DNA of 64,000 bases from Prinsepia uniflora (GCA_032719365.1 CM064861.1:76008863-76072862); one strand, 5' to 3'; counted from the stretch's first letter, positions 1 to 12,188 are shown. A program made the numbers and translations. Notes: generated by a model from the letters alone, not told the origin.

Positions 1-267
1 GTTAGGAGTGATCACACAGTGACATCATCACTCACCTACTTCCTGCTTCTTACACAAACAGCACTCACACACTTACACACATTCTTTAACCGTCTCACAC
101 ACTTTACAACCCACACCTCACTCATTTAATCCCACATGAAGATGATTATTCCTCGATCCAAGCGTTCTTCCACACTAATGTTGAAATATAAGGATAGTTG
201 TTAAAATTATGGTAAAATTTAAAGACAGTTTCAACCGTTTACCTTGAGCATTATATGGACCAAATGT

Positions 268-3200
268 TCAAGGCTTGGTAGTAGCCAAAGTATTTCCAAT
301 GTCAATGACAAATCGATATCTAACGTCGTTTTTAGCAAGACGCTCCAACGCTGTGTTCACATAGTCCATGGAGATCACCTCAACCTCTGCCGTTATGTTG
401 TGCTTTGCTGCAAAATCAATCATCTCTTGAGTTTCCTTCGTGCCTCCAATTCCACTACCAGCCACTATCTTCCTTCCTACACTCACATTTTCATCGTATA
501 TATTAGTATTTTCTGGGTATATTTCAACAAGAAACTTCAAGTTCCATAGAATTTAGGAAAAATTGGTTAAAAATGAGGAACTTCAAAGTTACAAGGAATT
601 TGTAAATGATTAGATGCATTGCATATAATTGGGATTTGTAAGTTCCATCTATGGAGGTGTTACTTTGAAATCCCTTGTTTAATTAGTGGATTATTATGCT
701 CATACGGTTTATGTATTTCCTTATTACTTGCTAATTAACTATCCATTTGCAATGCCCATATTTTTTGTTTTGATTCTTTCTTTATAATATAACCTAAATT
801 TAATGGAATTTTGAAGCGTCGCGTCCAAACATACTCACAAAGGCCTACACAAAACTTGACAACATATATGTTATATGTAATCGTCAATTTAATTACTCTT
901 TCAATTTTTATCCTTACTGTTCCACATGATCAAAGTTTATTTGTTATAAGTAATTTATTATTTATTAATGTTATTAGATGATTGTTTTTCTAATAGTGTA
1001 GGCTTGCCACTAAGTATAGCATTACAGTGACTAACACTGTAGACTCTAGAACCTAGTTATGAAGGGCACATGCTACTCATTACGGATAGGTACATAGCTA
1101 GCAAACAAGGCTAATAACGTTTGGCAAACAAAAAATTTGATAAATTTAACTAAAGATTAGATTAGTTATTGTAGGGAAGAAATTAGCAAGAATATACTAA
1201 TTCAAAAGATGGATTCGCAAAACAGCCTAATAAATAGAGAAATAATAAATACGTAATGTTTATACATACCATGAATTAACGGAAAAGCGGGCAGCTCGAG
1301 AGGTTTATCGGGTGCGCCCACAAGAATAAGCTTACCATGTGACTTCAAAAGGCCAAGGAGGGGCACAATGGAATGCACAGCAGAAACCGTGTCAATGATG
1401 CCATCAAACGTGCCCATGGCAGCCTCCATTTCATTTTGGTCACGGCTAACCAAAAAAGAGTCGGCTCCTAATTGATTCAATGCCTCATCTTTCTTGCTAG
1501 GAGATGTACTGATCACAGTAACTTCTGCCCCAAGTGCCTTAGCAAATTTCACTCCAACATGACCAAGCCCACCAAGCCCAACAATGCCAACATGCTTGCC
1601 TGCCTCTCCCAACCCAAAATATTTCAAGGGGCTGTACATTGTGATCCCGGCACAAAGGAGAGGAGCTCCAGCGTCGAGCGCCATGTTCTCCGGAAAACGC
1701 ACGATGTAGCGCTCATCCGCGACCATTGTGTCGGAGTAGCCGCCATAAGTTACTGTACCGTCGTGGTAAATGGCGCTGTAGGTAAGGATCATTTTGGGAC
1801 AGTAATTTTCAAGGTGGTTGTTGCAAAGGTGGCACGAATCACAGGCACCGACCATGACTCCCACGCCCACTTTGTCTCCAACTTTCACCTTTTTTACCTT
1901 TCTTCCTACTTCTGTTACTTCCCCCACAATCTCGTGCCTGTACGCATGCAATAATATTTACATTAAAGTTAAATATCATATCATATTTTGTTTACTTATG
2001 CTGTGCAATTTGTATATATAAACCATTTTTGTTGTTCCAACTCTTTTTTTAAACGATATTTTACGCTAAATTAATTTAAACTAAGAAAAGAGAAGAAAGT
2101 AAATCTACTCTAGCCAATATAATATATAATATATATGATATTTTACTTAAACAATTTGAAGGAATTCAAATTAAATTAATAAATACAATATTTTACACCC
2201 GACTAATAATTATAAATTACTTACAAAGAAGTTCAAACTTAAATTAATAATAAATGATGAAAAATACATCCCCTCTAGGTATGTCGTTTTCACATACCTT
2301 ACAAAAGTTATCTTGACATTAGATTGGCCACGTAAAGCGAGTAAATTTGGAGGGACAGATGTTCATGGTCTAAAATTTTAAGGTATCTTGTCATTCTCTC
2401 TCATATTCAAAACAATAGCGGGGTGATAAGTATATTACAATTCCGATTGGCCGGTCACCCACCCAATACAATGATACATTAGCATTTTCTAAGATATATT
2501 TTAGTTGTCAAGTCACTGACAATAAACAAACCATAATTGCATTTTCTTCTAATGATACCTAACCGTACTAAATTTTAATTTATTAAATTTTTATTCTACA
2601 TATTTCAGAATTAAAATCCTAGGTGATTTTGAAATGATTTAAATATGAACGGTTCCAATTATTAATATATATATATATAAATAATTTGACCAATTAAAAT
2701 GATGATTCGAGTAAATATCACTAAAGTGAAATCCAAGTATCGATCCTAAAATAAATGTATACGTATGACGCGGACACATGTTACCCAACGAGTTGAATAG
2801 TTGACTATAACTCAACATGATGATGTACATTTACGTTGCCCTCACCATTTGGCCCAAAAATCCATGAGCTTATGGGGCCCGATAAACCCGATGGACAAGA
2901 GCCCGACCCGGCCCAAGAGTTAGCGGACTGGGCTTGGGCTTATGGTGTTCAAACCCGATAGGTCAGAGTCCGATAAATCCCGGTAAGTCCAGCCCGACCC
3001 GCCCGTAATAAACTCGGCCCATAAGCCCGAAAATATAAAATACTTAGTATTTAAAAATTAATACTCAACTCATTCTTAATACTAATATTTCAACCCAAAC
3101 CCAAATCTCAGCCCCAAATCCACCTAATTTATTTTAAAAAGCCCAATACCCAATACAAACTCTAACCCCTCCTCCACCTACTTAATAGGGGCCCAACGTT

Positions 3201-4623
3201 TTTACACCCTTGAGTATTTTATTTTAACGAGGCCACGTTTTTGCACCCTTGAGTATTTTTTTTCATTATTAATATTTTTTTGTAACTTTAAAATTTGAGA
3301 CATAGTTTATTGCAAAAACTCACGTAAGCCCGATTCAAGTGGGCTTAATAGGCCCGACCCGAAAAACCCGATATAAACTCGGTCAGATAAAAACCCGTGG
3401 GCTCTTTTTTATGTCATTAAGCCCGCCCGGCCCGGCCCGACTATCAAATTTAAAAATTATTTAATAAGTCCGGCCTGACCCAGCCCAAGCCCAAAAAATT
3501 TGGATCGGACTTACCCGGCCCGGCCCAATATCGAGGGCTACATTTACGCCACCTTAATTTGGAATCTATCTTTGAAGGACTATCCAAATCATGAATATTG
3601 GAAAAAAAAAAAATAAATTCGTAGATTTATTTAATTTCTTTTACATCTCCATTATGAGTCGCATTTACATTAAATTTGAGTACCATTTAATAAAAAAATA
3701 GTGAGTTATTTAATAAATTAAAAATAGTGGTACTTTCAATGCAACAACTATATATATAACCAAATGTAAATTCATTTAGAATTAAAGCTTGAGATCAAAT
3801 TAAAACCATTATAACTAAAATTTGCAATATTTTGTATATTAAAAAGTAGATCATTTGAGAATTCACTCTTCTATGCAGAGAACGCAAATTTCATCGACGA
3901 AATATATATGCTTCACATACAATCTAGTTTTTTTTCAATTTCTCAATGATTAAAATAAAATAATTTTACTCTTTGGAATATTATAATAATTAAGATGTCA
4001 GAGGATGAATGACGATATAAAATTTTAAAATAATTCAACGAAAAAAAATAGGAAGAGAACCTCTAGCTCGCATCATGCAAGAGGGGGGGGGGGGGGGGGG
4101 GGGGGGGAGGGCTATGAGGCAATTATAAAAGAAGGAATATGGGAAAAGGCGGTTACTACATAAAACATTCAGATAAAATGACGGATCTTCCAACATATAT
4201 ATGATACTTGTAGCTAGTTAAGCCGATCGACAACTTAATTGAATTATAAGGGGTATATAGAGACAAGATTATTACGTACCCAGGAACCAAGGGGTATACA
4301 GAGGAGCCCCAGTCATTTTTTATGCTGTGAAGGTCCGAGTGGCATATCCCGCAATACAACACCTTAAACCTCACGTCCCCCTCACTGGTTTCCCTTTCGG
4401 ATATATATTATACATGCCAGCAATTCAAAAACTTCAGGGTTCCTTTTCCTTAATATAATTGTCATAAAGGGTGTATCAATTGAATGGAATATATATATTT
4501 TTTAATTAATTAATGATGTTACCTTCTGGAGAAGTTGAAGGGATGGAGATGGCCAGATGTGCTGTCTTTGGCAGCCCATCCAAAGGCTTTCACAGGATGT
4601 TCTTCTTCCGGGGCCTTTGCCAT
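268..4623 (-). CDS. Cinnamyl-alcohol/mannitol dehydrogenase-like medium-chain alcohol dehydrogenase, 4 exons, apparently intact
   Basis: The product is a zinc-dependent, NADP(H)-linked alcohol dehydrogenase, probably cytosolic, that interconverts an alcohol and its aldehyde. Minus-strand exons are 4623-4523, 4393-4280, 1937-1270 and 476-268. All three introns are GT-AG, the phases join in frame and the total is 1092 bp (363 residues plus TGA), the usual family length. Catalytic zinc ligands are C51 (GICHSDL), H73 with E74 (GHE) and C167. Structural zinc ligands are C104, C107, C110 and C118. The dinucleotide motif GLGGLG is at 192-197, followed by STS at 215-217, which favours NADP. A Leu (L123) stands where lignin-type CADs carry the substrate-site Trp, so I infer the mannitol/geraniol-dehydrogenase-like branch; the true substrate is unknown. 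Intron 2 (2.3 kb) holds a hAT MITE, a dispersed repeat and a G25 run. Intron 3 (477-1269) shows nothing recognisable. A degraded tandem paralogue lies upstream. Confidence 0.93.
2469..2755. repeat. Dispersed AT-rich repeat, copy 1 (inside intron 2)
   Basis: This stretch matches 6071-6545 in the same orientation. Shared segments include GATACATTAGCATTTTCTA, CAAGTCACTGACAATAAAC and, near the right end, AAGTGARATCCAAGTAT. Copy 2 carries an extra hairpin-like insertion that is absent here. No coding capacity is seen and the family is not recognised. Confidence 0.75.
2836..3540. mobile_element. hAT-type MITE rich in GGCCCG-like motifs, in intron 2
   Basis: An identical 8-bp direct repeat CATTTACG flanks the element (2828-2835 and 3541-3548), the length typical of hAT target duplications. 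The ends form imperfect inverted repeats (TTGCCCTC on the left, GAGGGCTA on the right, extending into ATTTGGCC / GGGCCC). The interior has many GGCCCGACC/GGGCTT motifs and no ORF, as expected of a non-autonomous element. Confidence 0.75.
4083..4107. repeat. Homopolymer run of 25 G in intron 2
   Basis: There are twenty-five consecutive G on the plus strand, read as C in the sense strand of the dehydrogenase gene. Such tracts are length-unstable and prone to sequencing error, so the exact number is uncertain. Confidence 0.9.
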
Positions 4624-4681
4624 TTTTATTGGAGAGGACCGCGCACTGTTAGAGTGGCAGATAGGTTTGGAAAGACGTATA

Positions 4682-4688
4682 TTATATA
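4682..4688 (-). promoter_or_regulatory. Candidate TATA box of the dehydrogenase gene
   Basis: TATATAA on the minus strand lies about 59 bp upstream of the ATG at 4623, which would put transcription start about 30 bp before the coding region. A second AT-rich candidate (ATTTATAC) lies about 35 bp further upstream. The choice is inferred from position only. Confidence 0.45.
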
Positions 4689-4765
4689 TGAATTCTGACC
4701 ATATGCTTCAATTGGTAGCGTATAAATAATGAAAAGCCTAGGGGTTGGTGGCTGACGTTATCTCA

Positions 4766-5524
4766 CACTGCTACAAATATCTTAATAGATGACACAAAAA
4801 TTGTGTCATCTTTTATTATTAAGTACATGATAATTTTGTATCATCTATATTATTAATGACTCGAAAAATGTGTCATCTATTATATTTGGACATATAATAA
4901 GTGTCATGAAAACAAATAAGTGTGTCATCGAAGAGAATTACTAACACACAAAAAAAGTGTCATCTATTATGTTTAAAGATACTTATTAAGTATCATTAAT
5001 AATAATTGATGACATTTTTAATGTGTCATATATAATATTTAAGGACACCTAAAGCGTGTCATTAAAGTATACAAGATTGTCATCAAGTTGTTTAATGACA
5101 CAGAAACCCTGTCATCTATTATATTTAAGGAAGGCTATAAGACGTCATTGAATAAATAAATGTGTCATTAAATCATTTTAAGGACACATAATAAGTGTCA
5201 TTAAATAATTTATTAGTGTCTTATAACAAGATTAAGGACACATAACTCGTGTCCTTAATAATAAACTGTGTGTTATCTATAACATATGAAGACACTTATT
5301 AGTATTGCTTCTTTAAATTTGTATAAAGACATGTGATTTGTGTCATCAAATAAGGAACCTGTGTCATTAATAAGTAATAATGACTCAAAATAAGTTATTT
5401 GAAATTGAAAAGACACATCCTTAATTAGCTTTAAGGACGTGTAAAATACTTCGTATTATGATAAAAGTATGTCTTTGATTAATTAAAAGACGAATATGTA
5501 GACACAAAACCAGCAGGAATAGTG
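4766..5524. mobile_element. CACTA (En/Spm)-like non-autonomous element with subterminal GTGTCAT repeats
   Basis: The left end begins CACTGCTACAAAT. The right end, read on the other strand, begins CACTATTCCTGC. Between them lie well over a dozen direct and inverted copies of a unit like GTGTCATCTATTAT / GATGACACAAAAA, the subterminal-repeat layout typical of CACTA elements. No transposase ORF is present. A clean 3-bp target duplication could not be confirmed, so the termini are approximate. It sits about 80 bp upstream of the candidate TATA box. Confidence 0.6.
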
Positions 5525-6070
5525 TTTCCAATCAATACCAATTCAAATCAAAAAATACGAGCGCATACTAAACTAGTAAATACGAATAACTAATTTAAAA
5601 TTCGCAACCTAATCTAGTCCACTAGGTTTGCCACAGGCTTTAGCTATTTCCTATTTTGAAGTAGCGAAATCGAAAGCTCAGAACATACAAATTGAACCAA
5701 CCACACTATCTATATCAAAACCAGGCAAAAACCCAAGAGTAAGATTAAAAACAAAAAACAACCAATTGCTATAGACTCGATATATAAAGTTGTATAATGT
5801 AACATTATTGATTTAATAGCAGTATGTAAATCACTACGAACTAAATACGATTTAGACAAATGTATAGAAAATATCTAAAATGAAAATAACAATTTTAGTA
5901 GCATGAAAGATAAAATATTACCTAAAATTTACTGAAAACCCAAGAACACTTTTTCTTCAAATGGTCAACATCTTCTTCCTCAATTGTCAGGTCTCTCATA
6001 GATAACATTGCACATACATGATTCATATGATTGATTTAGTTAATGAGCATTATAAATAATTTATAAAACT
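5525..6070. other. AT-rich spacer without recognisable features
   Basis: No ORF of note, RNA gene or repeat was recognised between the CACTA-like element and the second copy of the dispersed repeat. Confidence 0.6.
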
Positions 6071-6545
6071 GTGATACATTAGCATTTTCTAGGATATATT
6101 TTAGTTTTCAAGTCACTGACAATAAACAAACCATAATTGCATTTTTTTTTTCTAATGATATCGTACTAAATTTTAATTTATTAAATTATTATTATGCATA
6201 TATCATTAGTAAAATCGTCTCATTCCTAAGTAATTATTTTAAGATTATTTTAAAAAGTTAATTAAATTAGATATCATTTAGTCATTCATATGTATTAGTT
6301 AAATGAACAATTCACTAAAAAGATCTTAATTATTATGAAAATTATTGATTAATTGAATACATATGAATGACTAAATTAATAACCTTCAATCTTGTTAATT
6401 TTCTTACAGAAATGATCTTAAAATGATTTAAATATAAACGGTCTCTAACATTAATATGTATACTAAAATAATTCGGCCAATCAAAAAGATAGTATGAACA
6501 AATATCAGTAAAGTGAGATCCAAGTATTGATCTTTACACTAATAA
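6071..6545. repeat. Dispersed AT-rich repeat, copy 2
   Basis: This is the same repeat as 2469-2755, in direct orientation, 3.6 kb away. It is longer because a stretch with inverted-repeat structure (about 6231-6430) interrupts it. The right-hand part (AACGGT, then CCAAGTAT) resumes the match. Confidence 0.72.
6231..6430. mobile_element. Possible hairpin MITE inserted in dispersed repeat copy 2
   Basis: The two halves are near-complementary. TTTAGTCATTCATATGTATT in the left arm pairs with AATACATATGAATGACTAAA in the right, and pairing continues outward through TATTTTAAGAT / ATCTTAAAAT. The segment is missing from the homologous copy at 2469, which supports insertion. The target duplication is not clear. 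Confidence 0.5.
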
Positions 6546-6652
6546 CAGTTATTATGTTTGAGCTTTATTATTAGTAGTAAACATTCTTAAATTATATCTA
6601 AAAATATAAAAATGATTTTTCGTTAAATTTCTCAACGACGCCTATCATGCCC

Positions 6653-6784
6653 CACCTTCTTCAATACAATATTGTCCGCTTTGGGTCTTCCCCCGTTGGG
6701 CCCCGGCCCTCATAGTTTTACTTCTGGGGGTCCCACCCTCAAAATGTGTTATGTTGGATAGAGGCGTGCCCGCACAGATAAGGG
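6653..6784 (-). mobile_element. Inverted fragment of a TRIM LTR (5S-lacking type)
   Basis: Read on the minus strand this matches the LTR-I type of the array at 7887-8106, from the CCTTAT...GGGCAC motif through ACCCCCAGAAGTAAAA to the terminal GGGGCATGA. It is joined head-on to the plus-strand array, with a solo LTR inserted at the junction. Confidence 0.65.
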
Positions 6785-6789
6785 GACGG

Positions 6790-7799
6790 TGACAGGTTCC
6801 GCCCCAAATCCCTCGGGATTAGCGTGGGACGTGCCTGCTCCCGTCTGACACGAAATGTCAGACCAGGGATATTTTCGTCTTTTGCCCAATCGGGTTATCA
6901 GAGTACGCCAGGATCCGAAGGAGGAACGCGATGTCTCGTCTCTGCTACAGCCACATCCGCGATCAACATACTGTCCGCGCTGCTGCCTCGATATGCGCGT
7001 CGTACGCCTTCCCTGGTCAACCGTCGCCTTCGGGGTACCCAAACCTCGTGCGGGTTTTCTCCTCTGCCGCCCACGGCGGCTCTGCCTGGCCAGCCACCAC
7101 GTCCAGCCGGTCCTTTCCATCTCTCTGGTCTCTCAAAATCGTTCAAGGGGCGATGGTTTGGGTTTTGGATGAAAAATGGGATCGGGATTGGTTGGATTAG
7201 GAAGGAATGATCGATGCACGGGGGGATGGATGTGCATGAGTTGTTGGGTTGGGCAATGGATGGGTGACACTTGTCACTCATCCATTGGCCTGTCCAAAAT
7301 ATCTGGGCCCCACTTGCTGCCAAATAGTCCCCGTCTCAAAAAATGTGCAATAGTACGTTCGAAGTTCCGTGAACCGTAACTTCGCCGTCGAACGTCCGAA
7401 TTCGACGTGCCGCCTGTCTACGGATTCGTATCATCGTGATCTACGTCACTGTACTCGGCCCTCGGTCATCGGACCTTCCAGGTCAAAAGTCAACCGTTGG
7501 CCCCTTTTCGCCAAATTTACCAAAACACCCCTGATCTTCCGATCGTCATAACTTCTTTCTCGAATGTCAGAATTGAACGTGCCACCTGTCTATGAACTCG
7601 TGACGTCCTGAACTACTTCACAGTCATCGGTCAAAGTCCATTTGACCGTCCGAACGAAAAGTCAACGTTTTACCCATTCTAGGGGCAAAATCGTCATTTT
7701 GCCTTGAATTTCCGCTAATCCTCATCTAATCCCCGATTAGGCTCGCTAATCCGTCATTAATTCTTAATTAATCCCGCTAATTTGAGACGGGTCGTTACA
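6790..7799 (-). mobile_element. Solo LTR S1, shortened member of the long-LTR (LARD-like) family
   Basis: The element runs TGACAGG...GTTACA and is flanked by the perfect 5-bp duplication GACGG (6785-6789 and 7800-7804). On the minus strand it begins TGTAACGACCCG. It shares the CGTCATAACTT, GTGCCACCTGTCTA and AAGTCAAC blocks with the other solo LTRs, as well as the palindrome at 7258-7283. At about 1.0 kb it is less than half the usual length, so it is internally deleted. The several overlapping ORFs across it look like chance frames in GC-rich LTR sequence. Confidence 0.85.
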
Positions 7800-7886
7800 G
7801 ACGGGGCGTGAAAATTTGGTATTAGAGTCCAACCCCCACCAGAATTGATTGTGCCAATGAGGACACTAGGCCCTAAGGGGGTTGAT

Positions 7887-8106
7887 TGTAAGACCCAAGC
7901 TTGTAGGATGGTGAGCAATCCCGCATCACCCGGGGGAAAATGGGGGATGTGCTTTATATGTGTAGGCACACCTCTATCCAACATAATGTGTTTTAAGGGT
8001 GGAACCCCCATAAGCAAAATCGTGAGGGCGAGGGCCCATGTGGGTTAGGCCCAACGGGGGCTGGCCCAAAGCAAGTAATATTCTGTTGGAGGGGCGTGGC
8101 GTGACA
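7887..8106 (+). repeat. TRIM LTR-I (without 5S-like segment), first copy
   Basis: 220 bp, TGTAAGACCC to GCGTGACA. The sequence passes directly from the GGAACCCCC block to AGCAAAATCGTGAGG. The segment that in LTR-II resembles 5S rRNA is absent. Confidence 0.8.
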
Positions 8107-8180
8107 ATTTGGTATCAGAGCTCAACCATGGACATAATTGAGTGTGTCAGCGAAGACGCTGGGCCCTAAGGTGGGTGAAT

Positions 8181-8483
8181 TGTAAGACCTGTGAGCTTGG
8201 GAAGCAAGAATAATGAGCAAGACCCATGAAGCTTAGGAAGCAAGAATGGTGAGTAAGCCCCATGAGCTTGGGAAGCAAGAACGGTGAGCAATCCCACATC
8301 GCTTGGGGAAGGAAAGGTGAAGTGCCTTATATGTGTGGACGATGTCTTCCTAGTAACGAGGTCTTTTGGGAGCTCATTGGCTTTAGGTTTGGTTGGAAAT
8401 CTAAAGTTAAGCGAGATTGTGATTGAGCAATCTCAAGATGAGTGACCTACTGAGAAGTTTCGAGTGAGTTTCTAGAAACAAAG
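8181..8483 (+). repeat. TRIM LTR-II (with 5S-rRNA-like segment), 5' part
   Basis: It starts TGTAAGACC and is completed at 11742-11804 after solo LTR S2, giving 361 bp, the same length as the second LTR-II. It carries a roughly three-fold repeat of a CATGAGCTTGGGAAGCAAG-like unit near its start. A degenerate 5S-like block follows: AAAGTTAAGCGAG near 8400, then AGATGAGTGACC and GAGAAG about 40 bp on. Confidence 0.78.
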
Positions 8484-11400
8484 TGACAGGACCTGTCCCC
8501 GAGGGACATAGATAACCGTGCCCGGTCCTACTCCCGTCTGACAAGTCAACAGAAGGTACGAAATTACCCTCCAAGACTTGCCAAACAAGGGATAAGTGCA
8601 CCTGTGTCCGCTCATACCTCCACCTCTCGAATAGCCTCGATCAACGCGCCACGACCTGAAGGGTCATTAAAACAGAAAAGGTGTGAGTGGACAAAAATGA
8701 AGTTCGATAAATACATTTACCAAAACACATTCTTACCCTCCAGTTTTCACAAACTTGCATGCATATCGTAAAACATGAGTAATAGTATGAAATCATTCAA
8801 GTATGAATAGTGGACCGATAAAATCTAAACATATTTTCCCAAGGTCCGTAAAACTCATGTTCACCAAATCAGTTCAAGTTATAAAATATCAAATCCCGGC
8901 TCTCAGGCCAAAACATGTGAACACCATCACCTGGCCACAAAGACCAAAAATCCGTACTCAAAACCGGTACGTAATCACAAACAACATGTTTCTAAATTCC
9001 ATGTCCACATTGTCCTTGAAACTCATTTTCATCAAATCAATTTAAATCTCAATAAACTCACGCTTTCCTTAAATCATTTTATATTTAAACCACGGTTTTC
9101 TCAAAAGCATTTTCCATAAAACCACGGTTTCCTCAAAATCATTTTCCATAAAACCACGGTTTCCTCAAAATCATTTTCCATAAAACCACGGGACTTATTT
9201 CCATATCCTGTTGCTTATAGTCACGTTTATCCCTGCAACGCGTGCAAATCAATAGGCTCAAGGACCGCTCAAAATCCGAGCATCTGTCGTTGTGAAAACC
9301 TCACCAGCCGACAATCCAGATCTCGTGAACACATCACTTACCGATCTATATATAATCCAGCACATCTCTGGTATGAGTCGAGCCTCCCTCAGCTGCACGA
9401 CAACAGACCGTGCTACGTGACCTCTTTGGGGTAAACACTTTCCTCCCGAAGGCGAGCTTTATCTCCAGGGTGCACTTAGGGGAAAAACATATTTCCACCC
9501 GAAAGCCCTAAATATCCGCAACACATCACCAATATGAAAAACAGTTGCATTGAAACTAAATCATTTATCAACACAGGGTCTTAGCCCCAAAATATAGTTT
9601 CCTCAAATTAGGAAAACTAAAGTCCCGATTTATTTTATAAATCCGAAAATCATCAATTTCATCATGTAATCACATGAAAATACAAATCCAATCAAAATCA
9701 CAATTCCATTGGGTTTCAAGCCCAAAATATCATTTTCACGCAAATCCGTGCAACCGTAAACCCGAGTTGCCACTTTCACGTAAATCCATGAAATCAATCC
9801 CTGACTCATAATCCGAGTCCAAATATCATTTTCAATTCCTGACTCATAACCCGAGTCAAAACATCATTTTCAATCCCGGGCCTACGCCCAAAACATCAAT
9901 TTCATCATTTCTCGAAAATCGTGCCAAAATATAATATAATAATCCATAAAATCGAGAAATCACCGGATTGAAACATCAATCATGCCAAAGCATATAAAAT
10001 CATACAATAAAGTATTTAAATCATATATGCATGCATCACGGTTAGAAAACAAAGTCCACTCACACACACCGTCCAAACGGCCGGCTTCCGAACTGCGCGT
10101 TTTTCCGTAATTTCTGGAAATCACAATTTCTGTCCAAAATCATTAATGAGGTTCACTAACATCTCAAAATACCTCATATAATTTCCCCCAATTTTTTTGG
10201 AATTTAAATACGTATTTAACACGTAAAACAAAACTTCGGATACGCGGAACATTAACGAAGCGATATCCGATTTCCTCGAAACTAGTGTCAAAATGTTCGT
10301 TACACTGAGGGGATTCAAAGTCATGTTGACCTCACCTTGAAACAAGGCCGTACGCGCCCTCATGCGCCACCCAAAGTGGCTGCGCGTGAAACCCACGTGC
10401 CTGCTACAGTGTCGTCGTCCTCACCCGTTTAACTGATAAACAGATCCTTTTGCCTGCGAGGTGACCTGGTTCAATTCCTATCAATTCGACACCGATTTCA
10501 ACAATTGAACATTCAGTTAGCTTTGGTTTAAGTCCAATTAGAGTTCTGAAACATCAATTACACAAAACCTTACCTTAATCCTTCAAATCAAGGATGAACA
10601 TTCGAAGAACAGTCGACTCTGTTCATCCTCGAATCTCCACAATTTCCCAACGTTTTCCTTCAATTGACGCATCAGGGAGCTTCGTGGGATTCTCTTAAAC
10701 ACCTTTGCACGTTCAATTTCACCGTACCATGTCTCAATTCCCACGACTCAAGCTCGAAATTTTAGAAAGCTCTCTCCCTCATTTCTACCTCAAATCGACC
10801 TCAATTTCCCTCAAATTTCACTTGGTTCAACTCGTATAAATCCCAGGAAACTAAAGAAAGCTTCAATTTCGATCCCCATAGCTCATGGTTTAAAATCCGA
10901 ATTTCCCCCCAAAATTTCTGAAATCCGAATTCCAGTCTCCTTCTCTCTCTCAATCCCTCGTGTTTCCCCGGTTCAATTCAATCTCACTAAACTCTCAATT
11001 TCTCACTCACGATCTCAGTAATGGAAGAGGAATGGTGGACAATTTCAGACTCACTCCTCAGTTTTGCTTTGTTCACGGGTAAGAAAACAAAGAAGAAGAA
11101 ATGGTTGATTAAGTATAATTAAGTATAATTAACAAATAATAAAACATCATAATGATGTTTTCCCCAAAACATGGATCAGACTTTAGGCCCTAAATCAAGG
11201 GATGGGTGACACTTGTCACTCATCCAGGTGTGTTCAATCATCAGGTACCGTTCACAATAAAATAATATTTTAATTGAAATCCCTGTTTGTTCGGTTAATC
11301 GATTCCGTTCCCGTGACCATAACTTCATCGTCGAATCTCCGATTTCGGCATGCCGCCTGTCATTGGATTCGTATCGACAAGACCTACGTAATGGTCCTTG

Positions 11401-11741
11401 GCCCTCGTCCATTGGACTTCCCGGGTCAAAAGTCAACATTTGGCCCCTTTTCAACCAAATTACCAAAATGCCCCTCAACTTCCGAACGTCATAACTTTTT
11501 CTTCGAATGTCGGAATCGAACGTATCACCTGTCTATGAACTCGTGACGTCCCGAACAACGTCACAGTCATCGGTCAAAGTATGTTTGACCGCCTGAACTA
11601 AAAGTCAACATTTTCCCACGCCCAGGGGAAAAACGGTCATTTTGCACATTTCGTCCGATTTCACTCAACTAATCCCAGATTAGTCATTCTAAATCATAAT
11701 TCATTAATATTTAATCCCGATATTCGGGATGGGTCATTACA
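8484..11741 (-). mobile_element. Solo LTR S2, long-LTR (LARD-like) family, 3258 bp
   Basis: It begins TGACAGGACC and ends ATTACA, inserted in TRIM LTR-II with the near-perfect 5-bp duplication CAAAG / CAAAT. The TRIM sequence GAAACAAA resumes exactly after it. On the minus strand it starts TGTAATGACCC. The palindrome occurs at 11201-11225. It contains no internal domain, primer-binding site or protein-coding frame. The scattered ORFs of 60-100 codons match nothing and overlap on both strands. Confidence 0.87.
9089..9190. repeat. 32-bp minisatellite in solo LTR S2
   Basis: A little over three tandem copies of a 32-bp unit, phased at 9089, 9121, 9153 and 9185, each containing ACCACGGTTT and CATTTTCCATAAA. 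Confidence 0.85.
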
Positions 11742-11878
11742 CAAATCCGTAGGATTGTGGGCTCAAAGTGGACGATATTGTACTACAGGAGTCGGGTCAT
11801 GACAATTTAGTATCAGAGACCAACCCCCGTCAGATTTGATTGTGCCAACGAGCACGCTGGCCCCCAAGTGGGGTGGAT

Positions 11879-12114
11879 TGTAAGACCCATGCTTGGAGTA
11901 TGGTGAGCAAACCCACGTCGCCCGAGGGGAAACGTAGGATGTGCCTTATATGTGTGGGCACTCCTATATCCAGCATAACGCATTTTGGGGTTGGGAACCC
12001 CAGAAGCAAAATCGTGAGGGGTGGACCTGTGAAGGCGAGAACTCGTGTGGGCTGGGCCCAACGCGGGAGAGCCCAAAGCAGATAATATTCGGTTGGAAAG
12101 GGCGGGACGTGACA
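11879..12114 (+). repeat. TRIM LTR-I (without 5S-like segment), second copy
   Basis: 236 bp, TGTAAGACCC to GACGTGACA, preceded by a 74-bp internal segment with ATTTAGTATCAGAG. The 5S-like segment is absent, as in the first copy. Confidence 0.8.
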
Positions 12115-12188
12115 ATTTTGTATTAGAGTTCATCCCTTTCCAGAATTGAGTGTGCGAGTGAGGACACTGGGCCCCAAAGTGGGTAGAT

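Noticed and set aside
1..190. Copia LTR fragment near the left edge
   Set aside because: It has some GTGACATCATC and TTAACCGTC resemblance to the Copia B LTR, but spacing and order do not hold up well enough to claim it.
1472..1954. 160-codon plus-strand ORF
   Set aside because: It is the antisense shadow of dehydrogenase exon 3.
6749..7323. Several Arg/Gly/Pro-rich ORFs of up to 141 codons
   Set aside because: They overlap one another on both strands within solo LTR S1 (target duplication GACGG), with no conserved motif.
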